The translations under genes were made by a program, and so were the position numbers. From an uncultured Bacteroidota bacterium (GTDB lineage Bacteria > Bacteroidota > Bacteroidia > Flavobacteriales_D > Crocinitomicaceae), in assembly GCA_937899625.1 (NCBI GenBank), contig CALCCB010000075.1, positions 1-64,000 on the forward strand: a stretch of 64,000 nt of DNA, read 5' to 3'. The notes below the pieces were generated by a model that did no database searches, was not told the origin of the DNA, and worked only from the letters and a program-made list of their open reading frames with translations. Below, piece by piece: positions 39,964 through 50,378 of this stretch. How positions within the stretch are numbered: position 1 is the stretch's first letter; each line of letters starts with the position of its first letter.

Positions 39964-42900
39964 ATGAATTTCAATAAATGGCTCTTTGTCAGCACAATAT
40001 TCATCTCCTTAGCAGTTTCGAGCTCTTATTCCTATGCTTGTAATTGTCCTATTTTCGCTACAGCATCCGGATCTGATACACCAGGTACAACTGCTACGAT
40101 CACTGATTTTTCGTGTGCACAAGGCAATATTACATCCGCCTTTTTATCCTTCAACTTACAGGGCACAAATTGCCCGAGCTGGACATTTGCGAATGTGATC
40201 GTTAACGGTAACGTTATTGCAACAGGTCTTTGTTCTGCCGATAACATGGACCTTTCCCCGTTTTTTCCATTGACTTCTGTTTCAGTTACGGCTTTAGACA
40301 ACCCTGCAGATGGCGTTTCGGATAATGTCACTGTAAATATGTATTTAGGGTTGAATGGGGCTCAAGCAACATTCGGTTTCACTGCCCCAAGCTATGTCTG
40401 TTACGGTCAGCCAGTTCAGTTTAACAACCAAACACAATGTGCTTCTACTTATTCATGGGATTTTGGCGATGGTCAACAATCTAACCTTGAACAACCCTCG
40501 CACATCTATTCAGAAGCTGGATACTACTACGTTAATATGATGGCATTTGATGCCTCTGGCAGTTATATGGGTAATTACAGTCAAACTGTATTTGTGGCAG
40601 GGCATAAACCTTTTTTCAATTTGAGTGAAGATACCGTTTGTGTAGGAGATCAAATTCAAATCTGGGATGCGGGTTTTTTTCAAAACAATGCCAATGTCAC
40701 TTACACCATAAACTATGGTGATGGAAATCAGGAGGTTGTAAACAATTCATGGGCTAGCTTTAACCATTCTTATGCAACCGCTGGGGACTTTACTACAACC
40801 TTAACAATTGAATCCAATTGTGGTGTACAGATCATTGATACAATTATCCATGTTGGGAATAATTTGCCGGTAAGTGGTTTCATTGATGTATATGCAGGAA
40901 ATGGTGGGGCTATATGCCCTGGAACTCAAGTAAATCTCTACACTAATTGGGACCTTGATTATCTTTTTAATTATGGCGATGGCCTTACGGGAACAGCAGG
41001 AAATCATATATATCCATCGTTTGGCACCTATATTCCAAGCGTAACATTACAAAATGGGTGCGGAAATACTGCTACATACATTGGGAACCCGATCATCGTG
41101 ACAAATGTGCCATATTATTCAGGTGACGCATACATTGGGGCCAACATAAATAATATAAATAATCAGGCTTGTCCTGGTACAAGTGTCGGATTTTCGACCG
41201 CGAATGCATCTTCGTATAGCTGGAATTTTGGTGATGGGGGCACCAGTAACGTGCGATACCCATCACATATTTTTACAAATCCCGGAACTTATAATGTGGG
41301 GGTTACACTCTTTGACGGTTGTGGTAATGATACAACCCTAACAATGACGGTGCAGATCGTAACTAATCTTCCAATAAACCCAAATGTTGCGATCACATCG
41401 GATGTTCCAAGTGAGATTTGCATTGGAGATGGCTTTCAGTATAATGTAAGCTCGGCATATCAATATGAAAATTCAGGTACATTTCTGTGGAATTTTGGTG
41501 ATGGCACATTTTCTGACTCGAGAGATGGTTTCCATAGTTATTCCTCAGCGGGCACCTATTTAGTTTCATGTACAATTACAAATTCATGTGGTAATGACAC
41601 TACTTTATTCGCTCAAATAGCAGCAGGAACTAATATTCCTCCACAGTTTATCTATGCTGGAACCCCACAAGAAATTTATTGCCCAGGTGACAATGTCCCA
41701 CTAGTTGCCGCTCCATATAACGCTGCTTCGACTTTGGTTTGGGACATGGGTAATGGAACAACAATTGCGTCTCAAGATTCTCTTGTTTTGAATATTGAGG
41801 GAACAATGGTAGTTTACCATTTGGCAAACTATTCATATTCTTCTCCCGGCATCTACAATGTTCAAGCAACAATAACTAACGGCTGTGGACTCTCAGCAAC
41901 GGAGCAATTTGTTCTTACAGTTGGTTCAGGGGCAGAAATAGAGAACGCAGGATTTTTCATTGATTTTGATGAATATGTTTGTCTTGGAGAACCCGTTGTC
42001 TTTCGTGGATATGGAGGAAATGAGTTCTTTTGGAATTTTGGCGATAATTCAGGAATTGAATTGTCTAGTGCCGCACTAGAGCCTGTTGAACATAGTTACA
42101 ATACCCCAGGGTCCTACATCGTTACTATGATCGCTTTCAATAATTGTGGGGATACAGCAATGTTTACTCAACAGATTATAATTCCAGACTCTGATATGGA
42201 AATTATAACCAACTCACTTGACGCAAGCTGTTTACAGGCCGATGGTCAAGCCATTGCAAATGTAATCGGTCCAAATCCTCCTTACAGCTATAGCTGGACC
42301 AGCGGGGATAACACGAACATTGCAAGTGACCTTGAAGCAGGAATCTATGTTGTAACTGTTACAGATAATAAAGGCTGTTCTGACTTTGCCATCGCTACAA
42401 TATCTGACGCGCAAGCCCCTACACTGGCCGTTACCAATGTCATTGATGTAAGTTGTTTTGGCGAAGACAATGGCGCCATCGATATAACTCCTATTGGGAA
42501 TACTTCGGGCATCCAATACCTTTGGTCGAATGGTGCAACAACGGAGGATGTAAATGGCCTGGTAGCTGGTCCATACGAAGTTATCGCAACAAATGGTCAA
42601 GGCTGCATTGCAGTAGCCTCAATCCTGGTAGAACAACCAGGAGAAGTGAGCATTGCGTTTACTTCCAATGACGCTTCATGTAATTTAAGTAACGGAAGTG
42701 CAACTGCAGTCGTGAATGGAACTACTGGACCTTATACCTACATCTGGTCGAACGGACAAAGCGGTCCTAATGCTACTGGTCTCGCAGCAGGAGTTTATAC
42801 TGTTTCGGTCATTGACAACCAAAGCTGCTTGACAACAGCTAATGTTGCGATCAGTGAAACAAATGCCCCGGGAATCATTATGGATTCCATCGTGAACATC

Positions 42901-43953
42901 GGTTGTGGAGAAGGGGGAAGCGGAATCTATATTTCGCCAATCGGAGGAACGTTACCTTATACGTATGTTTGGTCGACTGGTGCAACAACTCAAGATCTAA
43001 TAGGTCTATCACCTGACGAATACTGGGTTTCGGTAACCGGAGCAAACGGTTGCGAGGGATATGAACTTTTTGAAATTGAATACGAGAACCCACTTCCAAA
43101 TCCAATTTGTGTTGTTACTGTCACTCCATCTCAGCACAATAAGGTGGCATGGGAAAAAATTGCCACAACCGGAATCGACCACTACAACATTTATAAAGAA
43201 AGTAGCTCTGCAGGATTATACTATTTGATGGGAACAGTGCCTTATGATTCCTTAAGTATCTATATTGACACCATTTCAAATCCTGCTGTTCAAGCATACA
43301 GATATAAGATCTCCGCAGTTGATAGTTGTGGTACTGAATCATACATCAGTTCTCAACACAAGACCATCCACCTGACACAAAACATTGGTGTTTCACAGGA
43401 AGTCAATCTGATCTGGGATAATTACACTGGTTTCTCCTACACTACCTATAATATACTTCGTTACGATGATGCTGCAGGATGGACGATGCTGACTTCTCTT
43501 CCAAGTAACGTGAATTCATATAGTGACTTGAATGCACCATTAGGAACAGCAACATCGTTGTACTATGTCATAGAAGTTCCTTTGGAAGCGCCTTGTGTAT
43601 CAACCACAATGCACGTAGAAAACAACAATACGACTCGTTCTAACCGAACCGAGGCTATTGCTGGAGATATTACCGATGGAATTTCAGAATTGAAATGGGT
43701 GAACAGTCTATCCGTTTATCCTAACCCATCAAAAGGATTGTTCCAGATCAATTTATTTGCAGGAGATGTTAATCAAGCAGCTTTTCAGGTAGTTGATGCT
43801 CAAGGAAGAATTGTTCGAGAACATCAAGAAGGCTACATGTATCATGGGCAGGAACTTGAGATGGAGCTCACTGATCTGACAACCGGAGTATATCTCTTGA
43901 AAGTTGAATTTGATGGAAATCTAATAACCAAACGAATTGTCATTCAAAAGTGA
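39964..43953 (+). CDS. Large PKD- and SprB-repeat surface protein with T9SS sorting domain
   Basis: Repeated YSWDFGDGQQSN/WNFGDG PKD motifs; SprB repeats (GIYVVTVTDNKGC); LSVYPNPSKGLFQINLF C-terminal domain. Confidence 0.93.
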   Translation: MNFNKWLFVSTIFISLAVSSSYSYACNCPIFATASGSDTPGTTATITDFSCAQGNITSAFLSFNLQGTNCPSWTFANVIVNGNVIATGLCSADNMDLSPFFPLTSVSVTALDNPADGVSDNVTVNMYLGLNGAQATFGFTAPSYVCYGQPVQFNNQTQCASTYSWDFGDGQQSNLEQPSHIYSEAGYYYVNMMAFDASGSYMGNYSQTVFVAGHKPFFNLSEDTVCVGDQIQIWDAGFFQNNANVTYTINYGDGNQEVVNNSWASFNHSYATAGDFTTTLTIESNCGVQIIDTIIHVGNNLPVSGFIDVYAGNGGAICPGTQVNLYTNWDLDYLFNYGDGLTGTAGNHIYPSFGTYIPSVTLQNGCGNTATYIGNPIIVTNVPYYSGDAYIGANINNINNQACPGTSVGFSTANASSYSWNFGDGGTSNVRYPSHIFTNPGTYNVGVTLFDGCGNDTTLTMTVQIVTNLPINPNVAITSDVPSEICIGDGFQYNVSSAYQYENSGTFLWNFGDGTFSDSRDGFHSYSSAGTYLVSCTITNSCGNDTTLFAQIAAGTNIPPQFIYAGTPQEIYCPGDNVPLVAAPYNAASTLVWDMGNGTTIASQDSLVLNIEGTMVVYHLANYSYSSPGIYNVQATITNGCGLSATEQFVLTVGSGAEIENAGFFIDFDEYVCLGEPVVFRGYGGNEFFWNFGDNSGIELSSAALEPVEHSYNTPGSYIVTMIAFNNCGDTAMFTQQIIIPDSDMEIITNSLDASCLQADGQAIANVIGPNPPYSYSWTSGDNTNIASDLEAGIYVVTVTDNKGCSDFAIATISDAQAPTLAVTNVIDVSCFGEDNGAIDITPIGNTSGIQYLWSNGATTEDVNGLVAGPYEVIATNGQGCIAVASILVEQPGEVSIAFTSNDASCNLSNGSATAVVNGTTGPYTYIWSNGQSGPNATGLAAGVYTVSVIDNQSCLTTANVAISETNAPGIIMDSIVNIGCGEGGSGIYISPIGGTLPYTYVWSTGATTQDLIGLSPDEYWVSVTGANGCEGYELFEIEYENPLPNPICVVTVTPSQHNKVAWEKIATTGIDHYNIYKESSSAGLYYLMGTVPYDSLSIYIDTISNPAVQAYRYKISAVDSCGTESYISSQHKTIHLTQNIGVSQEVNLIWDNYTGFSYTTYNILRYDDAAGWTMLTSLPSNVNSYSDLNAPLGTATSLYYVIEVPLEAPCVSTTMHVENNNTTRSNRTEAIAGDITDGISELKWVNSLSVYPNPSKGLFQINLFAGDVNQAAFQVVDAQGRIVREHQEGYMYHGQELEMELTDLTTGVYLLKVEFDGNLITKRIVIQK

Positions 43954-43961
43954 TTTAAATA

Positions 43962-43990
43962 GAAAGCCTTGTTAACGCAGGGCTTTTTTT
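43962..43990 (+). terminator. Rho-independent terminator
   Basis: AAAGCCTTGTTAACGCAGGGCTTTTTTT. Confidence 0.7.
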
Positions 43991-44001
43991 ATTTTTAACA
44001 C

Positions 44002-47000
44002 ATGAAACAAGGGGGAATGATCACAAAGGCCATATCAACAGTACTATTCATGTGCTTGTTTTGCGTAATTTCATTCGCTCAAAACAATCGTCAGCTCGGC
44101 TCACTGAACATTAGAAATTATCCGAGTACCGAGTACAATGGTCAAACCCAGATCTTCTCGATAGCACAAGACCAGAATGGGATCATGTATTTCGGAAATA
44201 AGACCGGAGTGCTTCTTTACGATGGTCGAAAATGGGAGACCATTAAAGTTCTGAATGAAAAGAATGATAGCTACGAAGTCAATGCTTTAGCAGCCTCACC
44301 GGAAGGTATCATTTATGTCGGAGCCAGGGGAGATCTTGGATATCTGGAATCGGATGCCAGCGGTAAAGCACATTTTGTCTCCATTGCTACTCAACTCGAT
44401 AAGGGCACGGATCTAAAAAATCCCAGAACCATTAAAGTCACCAATGACGGAGTATTCTTCTATTATGGAGATATCATCTACCAATACAAGAACAAAAAAC
44501 TAAAGGCCTGGAAAAGTCCAGAAAATGATGCCTATTACGGTATGTTCTATGCTGACGGAAAGATCTATGCTGCAAGATCGGCGACCGGGCTATATTCGCT
44601 TGAAAGTGGAGATTTCAAACCCGCACCCAACGGAGGCAAGTACAATTTAGACGAAAAGATCTACTCGATCCTTAATTTTGATAATGGTACCTACTTGCAG
44701 ACTACTGAAGGGAACATCACAAATATTTCAGATCCTTTTTATCCGGAAACTTTGGTGCTGGAAAATATTAAGCCTGCGTACAATGCTATCAATGTGTATG
44801 ATAAGTATTTTTCAAGCGGGTCCTTTTCAGATGGACTGCTTGTCTATGATCGTAACTTCAGGTTGATCTATCGAATTGATATTGGAACGGGACTGATCGA
44901 CAACAACATCAATTGTCAATATCTGGATCGTGAGGGAAACATTTGGGTAGGAACCAACAAGGGAATTTCCAAAATTGACATCATATCACCTGTCAGCCGT
45001 TTCGGGATAAATTTTGGGATGACCAGTGGTGTTGAAGGGATCTGTGCATTTAAGGGAATCAAATATTTTGCTACACTTAGTGGGGTATATTACCTGAATG
45101 ATCAGCAAGGCGATCATGCTGAAAGGATCAAGAAAGTGAATGGTTTGAATATCGATTGTTATGGCATAAAAACTGTTGCATTTGGCAGAGACACCGTTCT
45201 ATTGGTCGCAGCGAACAATGGTGTTTGGATGCTTCGTGAAAAATTCGGAACACTCACATTGGTCTCAAAATGCGGTCCATACAATTTTGCACAATCCCCA
45301 AAAGATCCGAATCTTGTTTTCGTTGCCAATTATGATGGGTTGAGCTCGATCCGTTGGAACGGAGCTGGCTTCACAGATGAGGGGTATATCAACGGATTTT
45401 CAGAGGACATTTTCAATATTAACGTTCAAGCTGATGGGACACTGTGGTTAGGAACCATTGCCTCTGGTATTATCAAAGCCCATGTCTCAACCGTTAAAAC
45501 AAAAGGCAGATTGTCTACTATTGGGAATGGGAAAGACGGAGCACATTATATCACTTTGATCGACGGGGTTCCTCATGCGGGAAATGATAATGGCCTGTTT
45601 GAGATCAGAGGAAATCAATTGATTCCATCCAACATCTATACTTTCCCTAAAAAAGGATCTGTTCACCGATTGCTTAAAGATGCTTCAGGGCGATTATGGG
45701 CTATTCTTGTTCACGATAACACTCATTATGAGATCGGTTTTTTTGAAAACAATGCTCAGCACTCTTGGAATTCGATAGATTTCGTGCGCTTTTCCACAGA
45801 CATCGTTCACGGACTATTCGATGACCGAGGCGGATCGATATGGTTAGGTGGTCCCAATGGATTAATGGTATACAATCCAGAGATCAAAAAAGATTATGAT
45901 CCCGGGTTTTCCTGTTTCCTCCGCCAATTGACATGGTCTGATAGCGTGTTGTATTCGGGAATGCGCTTTTCAAAAGATCAGAAAATCAAATTCCCAGAAC
46001 TTCCGTATTCCTCAAAAGAAATTTCATTCGAAGCTGCAGCGACCACTTTCTACGATGAAGAAGGAACCGAATTCAGCTTCAAGCTGGACGGTCAGGACGA
46101 GGAGTGGACAAGTTGGTCAACGAACAATAAAAAATCCTATACAAACCTCAAAGAAGGAACATATACATTACACATTAAAGCCAGGAACATTTACGGTTTT
46201 GAGTCGGAAATAGCCACTTATACTTTTACCATATTGCCACCGTGGTACAGAACGATCTGGGCGTACATCATTTATATTCTGATAGGTATTGTCCTCTATT
46301 ATTTCTCCGTGAAATTTGCCAATCGACGGATCAGAAAACAAAAAGAACATCTCGAAGAAGTTGTCAAAGAACGAACTGCCGAAATTGTAGAACAAAAAAT
46401 TGAGATCGAAAAGCAAAAAGAGATCGTTGAAGAAAAGAACAAGGATATCATGGACAGTATCCGTTATGCGAAACGTCTCCAGGACGCTATTCTCCCAACA
46501 AGCGAATACATCAGCAGCTGTTTTAAGGAATCCTTTGTACTATTTAAACCAAAAGATATTGTCTCTGGAGATTTTTATTGGGTTCGCAAAGTGGATCACC
46601 TCGTCTATTTTGCGGTGGTAGATTGTACTGGACACGGAGTTCCAGGAGCTTTCGTAAGTATAGTTGGAAACAATGGTCTTAATCGAGCGATCAAGGAATT
46701 CGATCTTGTTGATCCTGCCGAAATCCTGAATAAATTGACAATCCTAGTGGAAGATGCTTTTCGTCAACAAGGGTATTCTGAGGTAAGGGACGGAATGGAC
46801 ATCGCCCTGTGCTGCCTTAACACGCAAACCGGTGAATTGACCTATTCAGGAGCAAATAATCCAATTTACATTTTATCAGGTGAAGATCTAAGAGAGATCA
46901 AGGCAGACAAACAACCCATCGGTCACTTTGAAGACAGAAAACCGTTCACCTCACATACGGTTCAGTTACAACCGGATGACACGGTTATTCTATTCAGCGA

Positions 47001-47190
47001 TGGGTTTGCTGATCAATTTGGAGGGCCAAATGGGAAAAAATACAAGTACACTAAGATGAAGGCTTTCCTTGTGGAACATTCCAATGAATCACTTCAGGAA
47101 ATTGGAGAGCAGATGAAATCTGAATTCGAAAACTGGGTGGAAGGCTATGATCAGATCGATGATGTCTGTGTAATGGGTGTCAGGTATTAA
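44002..47190 (+). CDS. Two-component-type propeller + Y_Y_Y + TM + coiled coil + SpoIIE phosphatase
   Basis: Propeller repeats (DREGNIWVGTNKGISKI), Y_Y_Y (FSFKLDGQDEEWTSWSTNNKKSYTNLKEGTYTLHIKARN), SpoIIE (SGDFYWVRKVDHLVYFAVVDCTGHGVPGAFVS). Confidence 0.95.
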   Translation: MKQGGMITKAISTVLFMCLFCVISFAQNNRQLGSLNIRNYPSTEYNGQTQIFSIAQDQNGIMYFGNKTGVLLYDGRKWETIKVLNEKNDSYEVNALAASPEGIIYVGARGDLGYLESDASGKAHFVSIATQLDKGTDLKNPRTIKVTNDGVFFYYGDIIYQYKNKKLKAWKSPENDAYYGMFYADGKIYAARSATGLYSLESGDFKPAPNGGKYNLDEKIYSILNFDNGTYLQTTEGNITNISDPFYPETLVLENIKPAYNAINVYDKYFSSGSFSDGLLVYDRNFRLIYRIDIGTGLIDNNINCQYLDREGNIWVGTNKGISKIDIISPVSRFGINFGMTSGVEGICAFKGIKYFATLSGVYYLNDQQGDHAERIKKVNGLNIDCYGIKTVAFGRDTVLLVAANNGVWMLREKFGTLTLVSKCGPYNFAQSPKDPNLVFVANYDGLSSIRWNGAGFTDEGYINGFSEDIFNINVQADGTLWLGTIASGIIKAHVSTVKTKGRLSTIGNGKDGAHYITLIDGVPHAGNDNGLFEIRGNQLIPSNIYTFPKKGSVHRLLKDASGRLWAILVHDNTHYEIGFFENNAQHSWNSIDFVRFSTDIVHGLFDDRGGSIWLGGPNGLMVYNPEIKKDYDPGFSCFLRQLTWSDSVLYSGMRFSKDQKIKFPELPYSSKEISFEAAATTFYDEEGTEFSFKLDGQDEEWTSWSTNNKKSYTNLKEGTYTLHIKARNIYGFESEIATYTFTILPPWYRTIWAYIIYILIGIVLYYFSVKFANRRIRKQKEHLEEVVKERTAEIVEQKIEIEKQKEIVEEKNKDIMDSIRYAKRLQDAILPTSEYISSCFKESFVLFKPKDIVSGDFYWVRKVDHLVYFAVVDCTGHGVPGAFVSIVGNNGLNRAIKEFDLVDPAEILNKLTILVEDAFRQQGYSEVRDGMDIALCCLNTQTGELTYSGANNPIYILSGEDLREIKADKQPIGHFEDRKPFTSHTVQLQPDDTVILFSDGFADQFGGPNGKKYKYTKMKAFLVEHSNESLQEIGEQMKSEFENWVEGYDQIDDVCVMGVRY

Positions 47191-47191
47191 T

Positions 47192-47572
47192 TCACTGTCT
47201 ATAGTAAACCAACCCCTGAATTTTCATCGTCCAGATTCCATTGGAATTTTGATACGGTTCTTCGTCGATCCGCAAAGGGTAATTTGAACTACCGATCTTC
47301 ATTTGTGTTCTTGACGAATTCATGACTGCCTTACCAAATTGAGTACTCACACAATTGCAAAGATCAGTTCCACAGGGAGAACATGTGTTTTTAAAACTTC
47401 CATCAGCTCCATCAATGATGATCTCACTTCTGACGTTCATGTTCAAAATAGTGTCAAAGATGATATCCGTTTTCCAAACTCCCTCAAAATCTGAATTGTA
47501 TTTATAGACAGGCTTGTTGCAGGCAAAGAATAGTCCTGATGCAATGAGGAGCAGAAACAACGTTTTTTTCAT
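47192..47572 (-). CDS. Small lipoprotein, hypothetical
   Basis: MKKTLFLLLIASGLFFACNKPVYKYN lipobox; start reset to 47572. Confidence 0.7.
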   Translation of the reverse strand: MKKTLFLLLIASGLFFACNKPVYKYNSDFEGVWKTDIIFDTILNMNVRSEIIIDGADGSFKNTCSPCGTDLCNCVSTQFGKAVMNSSRTQMKIGSSNYPLRIDEEPYQNSNGIWTMKIQGLVYYRQ

Positions 47573-47635
47573 CTTGAGATACTTAGAGTAAATGTATGAA
47601 AAAGACAATTGTCTCAAATAAAAACCCGAAATCAT

Positions 47636-47849
47636 TCTTTGGATGAGGCGCGAATTAATCGACGGTTCATTGATAATAATTCAAAAGAAGGGTTTGCCCA
47701 TTCTCACTGAGTGGAGAATGATCTGGCTAAAGGATAGAAAATTATCTCCTGTGGCTAAAGGTTTTCTGGAGTTCATTCGAGCGGAGAAAGAACGTATCAA
47801 AAAAGACCATTTTGAATGGTATGAAAAAACAAAAGACTCACTTCGATAA
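47636..47849 (+). pseudogene. C-terminal remnant of a LysR-family transcriptional regulator
   Basis: ELIDGSLIIIQKKGLPILTEWRMIWLKDRKLSPVAKGFLEFIRAEKERI resembles the LysR effector-domain tail; no HTH or remainder upstream (in-frame TAA at 47619-47621). Confidence 0.7.
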
Positions 47850-47858
47850 GTGAGTCTT
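47833..47858. terminator. Hairpin, probable bidirectional terminator
   Basis: AAGACTCACTT-CGAT-AAGTGAGTCTT perfect inverted repeat between the LysR remnant and the tRNA. Confidence 0.65.
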
Positions 47859-47863
47859 GTTTG

Positions 47864-47937
47864 TGACCCCGGAGGGATTCTAACCCCCAACCGCTGGAGC
47901 CGAAATCCAGTGCTCTATACAGTTGAGCTACGGAGCC
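47864..47937 (-). tRNA. tRNA-Arg(TCG)
   Basis: Reverse strand GGCTCCG TA GCTC AACTGTATA GAGC A CTGGA TTTCGGC TCCAG CGGTT GGGGG TTAGAAT CCCTC CGGGGTC A folds as a cloverleaf; anticodon TCG. Confidence 0.93.
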
Positions 47938-48062
47938 TAATATGGGCGTCAAAAATACAAAGGGAAAGTCAGCCATGCAAACAGGCTTCTCATTTAGTTG
48001 TAAATTCAAGTACTTTCCAATATTTTTGACATCCCTGCGTTATTTTAATGCAATTCTATTTT

Positions 48063-50375
48063 ATGCGATCGATCTTCTTAATTCTCCTGATATTCTCTTC
48101 TGCGGCATCTGCACAGGTAGGAATGGGACAATGGCGTTTACATGTCCCCAACCGAATAGCAATTGATGTAGACGGAGGGAACGGGGTCGTTTATTCAGCT
48201 TTCACAAATGGTCTTCTTGAATATACGATCGAAGACGATGATAAACGTCTTTGGACAGCAGTAAATGGGCTTTCTGATATATCATTAACCGGCCTGCTCT
48301 ACAGTAGTAACTCGTTATACATTGGTTATGAAAATGGGAATTTCGATAAGCTTAAAGATGGCCGCGTAACTAATATTCCAGCCATAAAGCTTGCTCAAAT
48401 CCAGGGTTCAAAGCGAATCAATAAGATCGTTGCGCACGACGGGTTTATATACCTGGCCACCGGATTTTCAATCGTAAAAATCGATCCAAACAAAGATGAG
48501 GTTAAAGACACCTATTATCCAACTGGCGGTAATGACGCAATACTCGATATTGATTTTAGAAATGATTCTATTTATGCCCTGAGCAGCACAAGATTGTATC
48601 GGGGGTATCTGAATAACATTGCCTTGAGCGATTCAGCTCAATGGGTGATCGATAGTCGAATCCCTTATGATCTGAATGAGCCATACGCCGAGATCGAAAT
48701 GGTGGATAATCAATTATACCTACTCTACAAGGTGGCAGGTTATGGGGCGGATTCAGTATTTCGGGTTGATAACTCAAGCTGGCAACTTGTAAATCAAGAA
48801 TCGTTTTCTCTTGAAATCAATTCAATTGATCAGCATGAAGGGGCATTGATGGTGAATTTTGAAGGTGGAATGCTCGCATACAATTCTGATCTTTCCTATG
48901 CTTTTTCAGCGACCACTTATTCATTCGGTGAATTCCCATCCATTAAAAATTCAATGGTACTTGATGGTTATACCTGGATTGCTGACGGTAAGAATGGACT
49001 CGTCAGATTCTATAATAACTTTTCAGCGTTAAAGATTCCCTTTGATGGACCTCCAAAAAATGAGTTCTACGGAATGGACTGGCACAATGGCAAACTTGCC
49101 GTTGCGGGAGGGGGCCTTTCATCCATTGCCCCTACTTTCAGTGGATCAGGAGTTTATGCCTTTGAAGATGAGGTTTGGACCCTTCATGACCGAGATAATA
49201 CCTCGGCTTGGAATGGGCAACCGATCTGGGATTTCCTGAGCGTAAGTATCGACCGAGAAAAGGGAGAAAAAATGGCTGTCGGGACTTTCTCTGAGGTTCC
49301 ATTATCCCTCTTTAATGAAAGCGGTCAAGTTACCCAAACATTCACGCCATCAAACTCTCCTTTGGTAACATCAGACCCATCAGGTACATGGTCATTGGTT
49401 TCCAGTGTCAATTATGACGACAAAGGAAATCTATGGGTATTAAATGCTTATTCAGACAAGCCACTGAATGTCTACTCCAAAGATGGTCTATGGTACTCAT
49501 ATGATTGCGGTACTGCTGCAAAAAATCGTTTCTCTAAGAAAATGGTGATTGATTATAACGGCAACAAATGGTTTTCTCTGGATAATGCAGGAATCTTTGG
49601 CTACCATGATGGGGGTACGCTCTCGGACAATTCAGATGACAAGTTCAAAAATCTCAATACCGGACAAACAACAGGAAACCTACCATCCAACAGGGTAAAT
49701 GCTCTTGCTGTTGATTTCGATAACGAGATCTGGATCGGCACAGACAATGGTTTTGCTGTTCTGTATAATTCAGAAGGAGCATTTGATGCTGGTGCTGGTG
49801 AATATAACGCTCAGCGCATCAAGGTAGAATATGAAGGTAACGTTGAATATGTACTGGGTAACACGTCTATCAGTGATATTGAAGTAGATGGCGGAAATCG
49901 CAAATGGATCGGCACCTCCAATTCCGGTATCATCCTTTTATCTCCCGATGGCCTGGAGATCATAGAACAACATACCACGCAAAATTCTCCTCTCATCTCA
50001 GACAATATTCTTGATCTTCAATTGGATCATTCGACAGGTGAATTGTTCATCGTCACTGACGAAGGATTGATCTCCTATCGCACAAACGCAACGTATGAAG
50101 ATCCTGAGTACAGCTCTGTAACTGTCTTCCCTAATCCTGCTCGTCCTGAATTTCAAGGCCCCATAACTATTCAGGGCATCCGATACAATTCGGATGTTAA
50201 GATCACCGATATTGCCGGAAATTTGGTCTATAAGACCACTTCGAACGGTGGAACTGCAACTTGGGATGGTAAAACGCTGAATGGTGATAGAGTTCAAACA
50301 GGAGTTTATCTCATCTGGACAGCTGCAAATGACGGTCAGGGCAGAAAAGTAGGCAAAGTACTGGTAATTCATTAA
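48063..50375 (+). CDS. porZ: PorZ-like T9SS beta-propeller protein
   Basis: Signal peptide MRSIFLILLIFSSAASAQ; GQWRLHVPNRIAIDV...; propeller repeats; C-terminal VFPNPARPEFQGPITIQG...GVYLIWTAANDGQGRKVGKVLVI; adjacent to recO. Confidence 0.82.
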   Translation: MRSIFLILLIFSSAASAQVGMGQWRLHVPNRIAIDVDGGNGVVYSAFTNGLLEYTIEDDDKRLWTAVNGLSDISLTGLLYSSNSLYIGYENGNFDKLKDGRVTNIPAIKLAQIQGSKRINKIVAHDGFIYLATGFSIVKIDPNKDEVKDTYYPTGGNDAILDIDFRNDSIYALSSTRLYRGYLNNIALSDSAQWVIDSRIPYDLNEPYAEIEMVDNQLYLLYKVAGYGADSVFRVDNSSWQLVNQESFSLEINSIDQHEGALMVNFEGGMLAYNSDLSYAFSATTYSFGEFPSIKNSMVLDGYTWIADGKNGLVRFYNNFSALKIPFDGPPKNEFYGMDWHNGKLAVAGGGLSSIAPTFSGSGVYAFEDEVWTLHDRDNTSAWNGQPIWDFLSVSIDREKGEKMAVGTFSEVPLSLFNESGQVTQTFTPSNSPLVTSDPSGTWSLVSSVNYDDKGNLWVLNAYSDKPLNVYSKDGLWYSYDCGTAAKNRFSKKMVIDYNGNKWFSLDNAGIFGYHDGGTLSDNSDDKFKNLNTGQTTGNLPSNRVNALAVDFDNEIWIGTDNGFAVLYNSEGAFDAGAGEYNAQRIKVEYEGNVEYVLGNTSISDIEVDGGNRKWIGTSNSGIILLSPDGLEIIEQHTTQNSPLISDNILDLQLDHSTGELFIVTDEGLISYRTNATYEDPEYSSVTVFPNPARPEFQGPITIQGIRYNSDVKITDIAGNLVYKTTSNGGTATWDGKTLNGDRVQTGVYLIWTAANDGQGRKVGKVLVIH

Positions 50376-50378
50376 TCA

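Noticed and set aside
42232-42600. 122-aa - strand ORF
   Set aside because: Antisense to SprB repeats; no start context or family signal.
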